Positions 8,011 through 15,592 of a stretch of DNA of 64,000 nt are shown in pieces. Made by a program: the position numbers and the translations under genes. The first letter of the stretch is position 1. Each line of letters begins with the position of its first letter. The notes under the pieces are model-generated. The model was not told the DNA's origin and ran no database searches. It worked only from the letters and a program-made list of their open reading frames with translations. Location: positions 248,001-312,000 of the forward strand of contig NZ_CP021425.1 of assembly GCF_002162375.1 (NCBI RefSeq), written 5' to 3'. This DNA comes from Oleiphilus messinensis. GTDB taxonomy: Bacteria; Pseudomonadota; Gammaproteobacteria; Pseudomonadales; Oleiphilaceae.

Positions 8011-10986
8011 TTACTTGGTCCAGCCAGGGATCCAGCTACGATCGTATTCCGTTACATCCAGTGTGGTGTTGTCATCAACAAATACGTTGCTCAGGCCATT
8101 GAAGTAAGCCTCAGTGTCTGCATCGCGGTAGATTGCAGAAGCGTTAACGGTATTTTTGATGGCCAGACCTGCACCTGCAGTCTCGATTTGAGCCTGATCG
8201 AAGGTGTTCTGGTTGCTGATTCGGATAGCTGCAGTATCTGCATCAGTTGAATCGGTGATGGTGACTTGAACGTTGTTGAAAACGTAACCGGTACCTTCAC
8301 GCAGGCGGATCGCACGACCCTTCGCATTCAGGATTGCGTTAACCAGTACAGGCTTGGACATCAGTTCAGCAACGTCCGTTTCGTTCAGGCCGTCAGCTTC
8401 GATTACACGGGAATCAACTTCGTCATCAACGATGTTCTGTTCAACGAAAACGTTCTCCATTGTGCCGGTGTAACCCTGGTCGGTATCCAGGCTGTCGTCG
8501 CCGGCATTGTAGATGTACAAACCGTTGACGCTAACCGTGCCACCCCAGAACTCGATACCGTCATCAGCAGAGCCGATCGATGCGATGTTTTCGATGATGG
8601 TGCCAGAACCTACAGAACCCAGAGAAATACCATTCAGTTCCTTGTCTTTTTCAACTTCGAAACCGGAGTATTTCACGACAACATAGCGCAGGATACCGCT
8701 GTTATCGTCTTCGATGGTTACGCCATCCATAGGACCGTATTTTTGTGTGCCCGCTTCATAAGTGCGCTCGCCACGGTTGTTGGTTGATTGACCCAGAATA
8801 GTCAAACCACCCCACTGACCTTGCTCGTCACCGGTGTTCTGGCCTGCAACATCCTGTGCAGACGTGAACACGATAGGCTGTGCAGCTGTACCGTCAGCGA
8901 TGATTTTCGCACCGCGGTTAACTGCCAGGTAAGATGAACCGGTCACACCGAACAGTGTTGTACCCGCTTCGATGGTCAGGGTCGCTGGAGCAATAACGTT
9001 TACTTCACCGTTGATTGCATACTGGTTTGCGTTTGACAGAGTCATGTCCTGAGTGATGTCACCTTCCAGGAATTCAACAGGCTTGTCTTCAGAGCTTTGA
9101 ATCGCCCAATCGAATTGCGCTTTGTCAGCACCAGCCAAAATGTTGTCGGAAGCCACTTCTGCCTGGAATGCTGAGCCGTCGCTGTCCAACAGACCTTCGT
9201 CAACCATATCGCCAGAGATACCCACGGTCGCGTGTACGTTGGTCAATGCCGCGAAGTAGTCGGCAGTCGCTTGGTCTCGGTACAGACCTTTACCATTTGC
9301 AATCAGACCGTTTGCAGTAATGTCACCGGCCGCTGAATCGCTTACAGACAATTCAACCGCTTCGTTTTTGATCCCCAGACCACCGTCCAGAACGATGATG
9401 TTGGCACCGTTGAAGGTGACGTCGTCACTGATACGGATTGCCGCGATGTCTTGGTTGTAGCTTTCAGATGCTGGATCTGCAGAGCTTTGTTTTACGTTAA
9501 CCTGAACGTTGTCGAATACGTAGCCAGTCCCTTCACGCAAACGGATCGCACGACCAATGGTATCCAGCGTCGCATTACGCAGCGTTGGCATCGCAATTGG
9601 GTCGCCTGCTTCAATTTCGTCGAAGCTGTCTGCTTCAATGGCGCGAGAGTCGATTTCGTCGTCAACGACAACTTGTTGAACCAATACGTTGTCCAGCGTT
9701 CCAGTGTAGCCCTGGTCTGTATCCAGTGAGTCATCCCCCGCGTTGTAAACGTAAAGGTTATTTACGTTGACCGTGCCGCCCCAGAGTTCGATACCATCAT
9801 CTGCAGAACCGATGATTGCAATGTTGTTGAGGGTCGTGCCGGATCCCACAGAACCCAGGGACAGACCATTCAATTCTTTATCCACTTCAACTTCGAAGCC
9901 GGAGTACTTGATCATCACGTATTCCAGTACACCGCTGTTGTCGTCTTCGATGGTTACGCCATCTTTAGGACCGTATTTCTGAGTACCCGCTTCGTAAGTA
10001 CGCTCACCTTTGTTGTTGGTCGATTGACCCAGAATGGTCAAACCACCCCATTGACCCTGATCGTTCTGACCTGCAGTGCCAACGATGTCTTCTGCCGAGG
10101 TGAAAACAATTGGGTTATCACGGGTACCTTGCGCCATGATTTTTGCGCCACGGTTAATCGCCAGGTAAGAACTGCCAGACATACCAAACAGTTTGGTACC
10201 TGCTGGAATGGTCAGCGTCGTGCCTTCCAGGAAGTTTACTTCGCCGTCGATCCCGTAAATTTCACCACTTTCCAGGGTTACGCTTTCGGTGAAGTCACCT
10301 TTCAATTCTTTGTTTTCAGCAACGTAAGATGCGGTACCCGGGCCCGTGCCGCCGCCGGTAGTGGCTTGTGCGATCAGGGTATCTACTGAAGAGCAAGCAC
10401 TGCTGGATGTTGCTGTGTCGACAGTTACACCTGCAATCAGATCTGCCAGATCGTTGCCGGAAGGCGCTGTGATAACGGTTTTGCCGTCCAGCCCTGCAAC
10501 GTAGTGTTGTGATACAGACAGACGGTTGTTGATGATGGTTTGGTCATCGTTACGTGCGCCACCCAGAATTTCCAGAGAGATCGCTTGCAGAGACAGTCCA
10601 TTCTCGTATTGCTCTACCCAGAAATTCAGACCGGCTTCATCTGCGGAACGGCCAAACAACTGAACAAACAGGTTGTCTACCAGCTCACGTGCTTCCAGGC
10701 TGCCAAAACGCTCTTCAAACTCAGGTGAGTTACCAAACGCTTCGATAATGCCGCTCAGGTCACCGCCGTTATTTTGCAGTTCACCTGCCCAGAAGGACAA
10801 TCCTGCTGGATCTGCAGGACGACCGTAGTAAGCGATGTACGCACCCAGAACCGATTCTTCTGCTGCAGAAAAATCACCTGTTGTACATTCTGCATTTGCC
10901 ATGCCGCTCATCAGGGGAAGCATCAGAGCGGAAAGCAAACGTTTCCTTGAATTAAACAATCGTTTTTTCGGCAGTTCTGTGTTCAT
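8011..10986 (-). CDS. Secreted DUF4214 plus tandem beta-helix protein, internally duplicated
   Basis: Large exported protein of 991 residues. A Sec signal peptide ends near MSGMANAEC. Residues ~38-165 form a DUF4214 domain (AAEESVLGAYIAYYGRPADP and a second YYGRPADP-like copy LFGRSADEAGLNFW). Two long homologous segments (roughly 225-520 and 645-960) follow, each opening with an 'INGEVNF/INGEVNV' strand and carrying GQWGGLTILGQSTNN, YEAGTQKYGP, GSADDGIE and DSLDTDQGYTGT. These repeated short strands suggest right-handed parallel beta-helices. The many Asp-rich turns (DDGIE, GDDSLDTDQG) could bind calcium. It lies between pstS and pstC in the same orientation and behind a weak Pho-box-like site, so a phosphate-related surface role is inferred; its actual function is unknown. 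Confidence 0.8.
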   Translation of the reverse strand: MNTELPKKRLFNSRKRLLSALMLPLMSGMANAECTTGDFSAAEESVLGAYIAYYGRPADPAGLSFWAGELQNNGGDLSGIIEAFGNSPEFEERFGSLEARELVDNLFVQLFGRSADEAGLNFWVEQYENGLSLQAISLEILGGARNDDQTIINNRLSVSQHYVAGLDGKTVITAPSGNDLADLIAGVTVDTATSSSACSSVDTLIAQATTGGGTGPGTASYVAENKELKGDFTESVTLESGEIYGIDGEVNFLEGTTLTIPAGTKLFGMSGSSYLAINRGAKIMAQGTRDNPIVFTSAEDIVGTAGQNDQGQWGGLTILGQSTNNKGERTYEAGTQKYGPKDGVTIEDDNSGVLEYVMIKYSGFEVEVDKELNGLSLGSVGSGTTLNNIAIIGSADDGIELWGGTVNVNNLYVYNAGDDSLDTDQGYTGTLDNVLVQQVVVDDEIDSRAIEADSFDEIEAGDPIAMPTLRNATLDTIGRAIRLREGTGYVFDNVQVNVKQSSADPASESYNQDIAAIRISDDVTFNGANIIVLDGGLGIKNEAVELSVSDSAAGDITANGLIANGKGLYRDQATADYFAALTNVHATVGISGDMVDEGLLDSDGSAFQAEVASDNILAGADKAQFDWAIQSSEDKPVEFLEGDITQDMTLSNANQYAINGEVNVIAPATLTIEAGTTLFGVTGSSYLAVNRGAKIIADGTAAQPIVFTSAQDVAGQNTGDEQGQWGGLTILGQSTNNRGERTYEAGTQKYGPMDGVTIEDDNSGILRYVVVKYSGFEVEKDKELNGISLGSVGSGTIIENIASIGSADDGIEFWGGTVSVNGLYIYNAGDDSLDTDQGYTGTMENVFVEQNIVDDEVDSRVIEADGLNETDVAELMSKPVLVNAILNAKGRAIRLREGTGYVFNNVQVTITDSTDADTAAIRISNQNTFDQAQIETAGAGLAIKNTVNASAIYRDADTEAYFNGLSNVFVDDNTTLDVTEYDRSWIPGWTK

Positions 10987-11052
10987 TACTGAATCCTAAT
11001 CTAGTGAATGGGGTTTTGGGGCATCACGCTAACGTTTGTTTATTACATTGGC

Positions 11053-11070
11053 TTTACAGTTCTGTGAATG
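11053..11070 (-). promoter_or_regulatory. Candidate Pho box upstream of the beta-helix gene
   Basis: Read leftwards the site is CATTCACAGAACTGTAAA, matching the PhoB consensus of two CTGTCAT half-sites separated by four bases at about 12 of 18 positions. It lies 67-84 bp before the start codon. The match is moderate; the pst context raises its prior. Confidence 0.35.
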
Positions 11071-11203
11071 ATTTTCTAAAACTTGTACCCGGTGTCATTT
11101 TTGTGATGGGACTATCTGTATGATAAATAGACAGTTTTGAAATGAATGCTAAGAGTGGGAATATTAAGTGGAAAAGGCCGATTATTATTTCAGTTATGGC
11201 TAG

Positions 11204-11466
11204 GGTCTGTTGACGTTTCATATTTAACCTCTGTTGAGCCTGAAATTCGCTCAATCAAGGAATAAGGAGAGTGGTTTGGTTATTCCAAATGAACGACGAG
11301 TGACGCGGAGTGAGCGAATTTCAGGCTCAACCCTTCGGGCCAGCGCTATTTTTTCGCCCCGATGCGTTGCTGCTCGTTGATGTAGAATAACTACACGACA
11401 CTCGCAGCGCCTGACTGGACAAAAAAATAGCGCTGGCAGAGGCTAAATATGAAACGTCAACAGACC
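11204..11466. mobile_element. 263-bp MITE-like element with nested inverted repeats
   Basis: Terminal inverted repeats of 30 bp (11204-11233 and 11437-11466) match at 29 positions. The element is flanked on both sides by CTAG (11200-11203 and 11467-11470), a probable target-site duplication. Inside are two more perfect inverted pairs: a 20-bp pair at 11234-11253 and 11311-11330, and AGCGCTATTTTTT at 11342-11354 with its complement at 11421-11434. No coding frame is supported. A 19-bp exact match to one end recurs at 50577-50595. After the second CTAG the sequence restarts with GGTCTGTGAATTG, possibly the end of a related element. Confidence 0.8.
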
Positions 11467-11593
11467 CTAGGGTCTGTGAATTGATCTTTAAACTTTAGAC
11501 GGACTGAGCCACCGTCCAAAGTTGCGAGGTTTGCATTGTCAGTTTTATTAGAGCGCTATCTCCCTCCCCATGAGGGCAGGGGGGAGCCTAAAA

Positions 11594-11668
11594 GCAACGT
11601 ATATGTTGCCTGATCTCCAAAAAGAAACTAATATGTTTCTTATTGTTAAATAGCAACGTATTAGTTTC
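11594..11668 (+). promoter_or_regulatory. Three palindromic operators upstream of hipB
   Basis: Three 16-bp imperfect palindromes GCAACGTATATGTTGC (11594-11609), GAAACTAATATGTTTC (11624-11639) and GCAACGTATTAGTTTC (11653-11668) are spaced 30 and 29 bp apart, i.e. on one face of the helix. The last ends three bases before the hipB ATG. This is the pattern expected for autorepression by the HipB/HipBA complex. Confidence 0.75.
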
Positions 11669-11671
11669 ATT

Positions 11672-11995
11672 ATGAACTCACTACTCGCACAGATCAAAAA
11701 GCGTCGTATAGCGCTAGCACTCAAGCAGCACGATATGATGCTGCGGGTTGGTATGTCGCGGCAACAATATCAGCGACTGGAATCGAAAGGCAATCCACGC
11801 CTAGACACCCTTGAACTGGTTGCTAAAGGCCTGAAAAGTGAATTGCTGCTGATACCACAGGAAAAGTTAAATGCTGTGCTGGCAGTATTGGCTGACGATA
11901 CCATGGCATCAACTCAGCCAAGTCAGTCGGTCAAAGAAGAAAGTAAGTCATTAGCCGATGATCCATGGCAAGGATTGCTGGGAGAAAACGAGTGA
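11672..11995 (+). CDS. hipB: HipB-like antitoxin, XRE-type DNA-binding protein
   Basis: Antitoxin and repressor of a HipBA toxin-antitoxin module, 107 residues. A helix-turn-helix of the Cro/C1 type occupies residues ~5-65 (IKKRRIALALKQHDMMLRVG, then MSRQQYQRLESKGNPRLDTL). The last 40 residues are polar and likely contact the toxin. Antitoxins of this family bind operator palindromes and HipA together; three such palindromes lie directly upstream. Its stop overlaps the hipA GTG start as GTGA. The pair sits between pstS and the beta-helix gene in opposite orientation to both, so it is an insertion into the phosphate region. Confidence 0.85.
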   Translation: MNSLLAQIKKRRIALALKQHDMMLRVGMSRQQYQRLESKGNPRLDTLELVAKGLKSELLLIPQEKLNAVLAVLADDTMASTQPSQSVKEESKSLADDPWQGLLGENE

Positions 11996-13269
11996 GCTCG
12001 AATACAAAAGATGAAGTGCGTGTATTAGGACTCTCCATACATGGAGTGCTGATCGGGTATCTCGCAGGTTATAAAAATGGGCGCAATGTCTTGAGTATTT
12101 CGGATACATTCCAGAACACCCCTGAGCGCCCGACCTTCAGTCTGATCACTCACCCCAAGTTTCCGAATGCGGCCAAGATCATGGCAGAACCGTGGTCACG
12201 GAATCAGCGGCTGCATCCTGTTCTATCAAACTTGTTACCTGAGGGGGCCTTGCGTGAGTTGATAGCGCAGGGCTTGAAGGTGCATGTTGATAATGAGTTT
12301 TACATCTTCTCGTACCTTGGTAGAGATTTGCCAGGGGCTATTGAAGCCATACCCATGGAACCAGAGGATGTTCCTGAATATGTACTGAGCACACACGGAA
12401 AGGCCGCGGCGGTTAAATTCGATAACCTCGCCCAAAACAACAGATTTTCCTTGGCTGGCGTGCAAATGAAGTTTTCGATGAAGGAAAAGGATGGGCGTTA
12501 CAATATATCCAAAGGTGGTGTGTTGGGTGATTGGATCATCAAAACACCTTCAACAAAGCATAAGTTTGTACCACTAAACGAATACACGGCCATGGCTCTT
12601 GCCGGGCTGGTTGGTGTTGATATTCCTGAGATCAAGCTTGTTGATCTCGATAAGCTTGATAATCTACCTCAAATTAATCTTCCAGATGAACAGCAAGCCT
12701 TTGCCATTAAGCGATTTGATCGTGATGACGGCCAGCGCATTCACATGGAAGACTTCGCGCAAATTCTGGTGAAGTATCCGCATGAAAAATACACTTCCGC
12801 AAATTATGAAGCTATCGGTAAAGTTATTTATAACTTTTCTGGTGACGGGCTAGCTGACACTCAACAGTTCGCAAGGCGGTTACTGGTGAATATTCTTTTG
12901 GCAAATGGTGATGCGCATCTCAAAAATTGGAGCTTTTGGTATCCAGACAAGACCACGCCACGTCTTTCTCCTGCGTACGATATCGTAACCACGAATGTCT
13001 ATATCGAAAACGAGACACAATATGCGCTAAACCTTGGCAAAACTAAAGCGTGGTATGTGGTCACCATGGCTCATTTTCAAACCTGGGCGGATAAATCAGG
13101 TATCCCCTGGAGGGCAATCAAGCCGCACTTGGATGACACCATGGCTAAAGCCAGGAAATTGTGGCCTGAAGCCCTTATTGGACTACCAATGGATGACTCA
13201 CACAAAGCCGGGCTTAGAGCGCATTGGGGAAAGCTTCAGAGCGACTTTAAGATTGATGTCACCAAATAA
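11992..13269 (+). CDS. hipA: HipA-like serine/threonine kinase toxin
   Basis: Type II toxin of the HipA kinase family, which in E. coli phosphorylates glutamyl-tRNA synthetase and induces persistence. I prefer the GTG at 11992 (425 residues), preceded by GGGAG at a good distance and overlapping the hipB stop; the frame is open to 11965. Visible kinase landmarks are FSLAGVQMKFSM (ATP-binding loop), AIKRFDRDDGQRIHMEDFAQ, the catalytic LANGDAHLKNW and the metal-binding SPAYDIV. All look intact, so an active toxin is expected. A terminator-like hairpin follows at 13287. Confidence 0.9.
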   Translation: MSSNTKDEVRVLGLSIHGVLIGYLAGYKNGRNVLSISDTFQNTPERPTFSLITHPKFPNAAKIMAEPWSRNQRLHPVLSNLLPEGALRELIAQGLKVHVDNEFYIFSYLGRDLPGAIEAIPMEPEDVPEYVLSTHGKAAAVKFDNLAQNNRFSLAGVQMKFSMKEKDGRYNISKGGVLGDWIIKTPSTKHKFVPLNEYTAMALAGLVGVDIPEIKLVDLDKLDNLPQINLPDEQQAFAIKRFDRDDGQRIHMEDFAQILVKYPHEKYTSANYEAIGKVIYNFSGDGLADTQQFARRLLVNILLANGDAHLKNWSFWYPDKTTPRLSPAYDIVTTNVYIENETQYALNLGKTKAWYVVTMAHFQTWADKSGIPWRAIKPHLDDTMAKARKLWPEALIGLPMDDSHKAGLRAHWGKLQSDFKIDVTK

Positions 13270-13286
13270 TAGATCAGGTAATCTTG

Positions 13287-13303
13287 GGGGGCATTTAGCC
13301 CCC
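13287..13303. terminator. Short GC hairpin between convergent hipA and pstS
   Basis: Six-base stem GGGGGC / GCCCCC with an ATTTA loop followed by TTT, 17 bp after hipA. It could serve as a terminator for hipA and, on the other strand, for pstS (which ends at 13353). Confidence 0.5.
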
Positions 13304-13352
13304 TTTGTCCACAGATTGTTGCAAACCAACACAATATCTCGTGGTGCTGTGC

Positions 13353-14387
13353 TTAATGCGCCGCAGCTGCTTTTTCAAGCTCATCTTGAGAGACATTGAT
13401 GTTTTCTGAAACTCGGGTCATGTTCAGCTCTATACTATCGGTATCCATCGGGATCAAACCGATTTCAGTCAACAGGCCGTCCATTCCGATAATGGCTTCA
13501 TCCATAAACATTGCGACGTATTCTTCCATCGCGGGCAATGTTTCTTTATGGTCGTTTTTGATGTAGAAGAACAAGCTGCGGGAGATTGGGTAGCTTTTGT
13601 TGGCAATGTTTGCTGCTGTTGGCGTAACGCTGTCAATATCCACACTTTTGATGGAGTCGGAGTTTTCAGCCAGGAAACTATAGCCGAAGATACCCAAAGC
13701 CATTTTGTCCTTGGTTAATTTCTGAACGATCAAGTTGTCATTTTCACCACTTGGTATAAATGCACCATCGGTGCGAATGAAACGATAGCCTTTAAGTCCG
13801 GCATCCCGGTAGACTTTCATTTCTTCTGTTTGATATTGCAGTACGATTTCTTCGAATGCGTCACGGGTACCGGAGCTTACCGGTGGTCCATATATTTTGA
13901 TTTCCCGTTTCGGCAGCTTCGGGTTGATTTCGTTCCAGTATTTGTAGGGGTTGTCGATTAAGCCGTCATTGGTTTTATTTGGTACTTTTTTCGCCACAGC
14001 CAGCAACAGTTCAAGCTTGGACAGCGGCATCTCTGCATTGTCCTTGTCCTGGGCAATAACAATACCATCATAGCCAAACATGACTTCAGTGATATTTTTG
14101 ACACCATTACGGTGACACAAATCCAGCTCTTTGATTTTAATGCGACGGCTGGCATTGGTGATATCCGGTGAATCCATGCTGTTGTCTGAACAGAACAGCT
14201 TCATACCGCCACCGGTGCCAGTGGATTCCACGATTGGCGTTGGATATCTGGACACACTGCCAAATTCTTCTGCCACAAAACTGGCAAACGGATAGACGGT
14301 AGAACTACCGACGATTCTGATTTGATCTCGTGCCTGACTTTGACAGGCGAAAATCAACATCAATAGAGTGATGAGATACTTGTGCAT
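13353..14387 (-). CDS. pstS: Phosphate-binding protein PstS
   Basis: Periplasmic substrate-binding protein for the Pst importer, 344 residues with a signal peptide (MHKYLITLLMLIFACQSQA). Phosphate-binding motifs are IVGSSTVYPF near the N-terminus, ESTGTGGGMKLFC, and SSGTRDAFEE in the middle. It is longer than minimal PstS-like proteins and ends in a helical tail. It follows the PhoX-like gene with only 9 bp between them and is the last gene of the leftward operon starting at 23730. The rest of the transporter (pstCAB) lies beyond hipBA and the beta-helix gene. Confidence 0.93.
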   Translation of the reverse strand: MHKYLITLLMLIFACQSQARDQIRIVGSSTVYPFASFVAEEFGSVSRYPTPIVESTGTGGGMKLFCSDNSMDSPDITNASRRIKIKELDLCHRNGVKNITEVMFGYDGIVIAQDKDNAEMPLSKLELLLAVAKKVPNKTNDGLIDNPYKYWNEINPKLPKREIKIYGPPVSSGTRDAFEEIVLQYQTEEMKVYRDAGLKGYRFIRTDGAFIPSGENDNLIVQKLTKDKMALGIFGYSFLAENSDSIKSVDIDSVTPTAANIANKSYPISRSLFFYIKNDHKETLPAMEEYVAMFMDEAIIGMDGLLTEIGLIPMDTDSIELNMTRVSENINVSQDELEKAAAAH

Positions 14388-14396
14388 GATAGCCTC

Positions 14397-15590
14397 CTAT
14401 TGCGCTTGCGCGGGTTCAATGCTGAAGCGGGTGTTGCGTTGCGGGTTGTCAAAAAGCGGAAATTTTACTGCCGGTTTGTTCTTCCGTTCCAGGATCAACT
14501 GGTTGTTGGTACTGTCATAAGCCATAGACAGCAATTCTCCGGGCAACCCGTTCACACCCTTTACTGCAGCCATGCGAATGGGTTCCATAAAGCCGGTGTA
14601 TTTGGCGTTCTTTTTAACCACTTTTACGCATTCGTTACCGAAGGTGGTCGTGATGGCGTTAAAGCCGGTGGCACAGTTGCCTTGTTCCGGTGGGCTGCTC
14701 TGGAAAAAACTGGAAAAGTCAGCTTTGCGCAATTTGAACTTAACCCGGAGTGCAGACCGGTCGCCGAGCTCAACCAGCTCTGGTTGATCCGTCTGGGTAT
14801 TTACGACATACAATGTGCCATCCGCCATGCTTTCGGCATTCTTCGCGATAAATGCGTACAAATGGTTGGAATGCAGGGTGTCGAGCATATAAACCGTTTT
14901 TTGATCCGGCAGGATGACGATATGGGATGCCGATACCCGTCCCATTGCAAAGTTCTTGATAACTTTTGCTTCACCCTGAGCGTTCAGGACGATGATTTCA
15001 GCGGGCCAGCCGTAGTTATACGGGTTAACCAGATCGGGCTTGTTTTTGTAGTAGTATTTGAATTCATCAATAAATGATGCCGGATCTGCCGTGTTCACGA
15101 GCGTGGTTTCGCTCACCATTGTGGTTTTCCACGGCGTGATTTGTGGCGCGGAAGGGCGGCTTAAGCCATCGATATCCTCAAGTGGCAATGCTTCAGTGTC
15201 GACAGGAAGGGTATTTTCTTTGTCGTAATGAGTAATATAGACACTGCCAATCTCGTGATCGAATATCGAAAGGGCGTGTTTTTGATCACCACTCAGTACC
15301 GCCAGTGTTGTAGGTTGCGCCTGATAAAACAGTGATTTTCCCTGATAAGCTAAGGGATCATTTTGAAAATCACGGGCCAGACCAAAGATATGACGGCCAA
15401 TGATGTTCCCGTTTTCAAGTGCAGGTGCCTTGGTGATGGCGGTTTCGCTTTCGCCCGGTGCAGAGGCCGCAAGCGCTGCAACCGAGCCACAGCCCAAGGC
15501 AACCCATAGGACGCTGCTGAGCAATGGTCTTATTGCTTTCGAGCGTGTGCGAGTGCTCGCAACGCTTTGGTGGTATGGCGTGGATATCAT
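14397..15590 (-). CDS. PhoX/DUF839-like secreted protein
   Basis: Exported protein of 397 residues, probably related to the calcium-dependent alkaline phosphatase PhoX (DUF839). The N-terminus has a signal sequence (WVALGCGSVAALAASA). Two stretches fit the PhoX fold: PQITPWKTTMVSETT, equivalent to the family's TPWGT...CEE segment, and ASHIVILPDQKTVYMLDTLH followed by HLYAFIAK and GTLYVVN, equivalent to the 'vYmgDd...yKF...GtLYvA' strands. It is much shorter than PhoX (~600-700 residues) and diverged, so catalytic activity is uncertain. Its place between a TonB-dependent receptor (2 bp gap) and PstS supports a role in phosphate or phosphoester scavenging. The family assignment comes from motif reading only. 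Confidence 0.6.
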   Translation of the reverse strand: MISTPYHQSVASTRTRSKAIRPLLSSVLWVALGCGSVAALAASAPGESETAITKAPALENGNIIGRHIFGLARDFQNDPLAYQGKSLFYQAQPTTLAVLSGDQKHALSIFDHEIGSVYITHYDKENTLPVDTEALPLEDIDGLSRPSAPQITPWKTTMVSETTLVNTADPASFIDEFKYYYKNKPDLVNPYNYGWPAEIIVLNAQGEAKVIKNFAMGRVSASHIVILPDQKTVYMLDTLHSNHLYAFIAKNAESMADGTLYVVNTQTDQPELVELGDRSALRVKFKLRKADFSSFFQSSPPEQGNCATGFNAITTTFGNECVKVVKKNAKYTGFMEPIRMAAVKGVNGLPGELLSMAYDSTNNQLILERKNKPAVKFPLFDNPQRNTRFSIEPAQAQ

Positions 15591-15592
15591 AT

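Noticed and set aside
8266-10389. Several long rightward frames opposite the beta-helix gene
   Set aside because: Repetitive shadows produced by the internal duplication of the 991-residue protein.
11054-11254. Leftward 66-residue frame crossing the MITE border
   Set aside because: It runs from the promoter region into the inverted-repeat element and has no family features.
14382-15077. 231-residue rightward frame
   Set aside because: Antisense shadow of the PhoX-like gene, which has a signal peptide and recognisable motifs.
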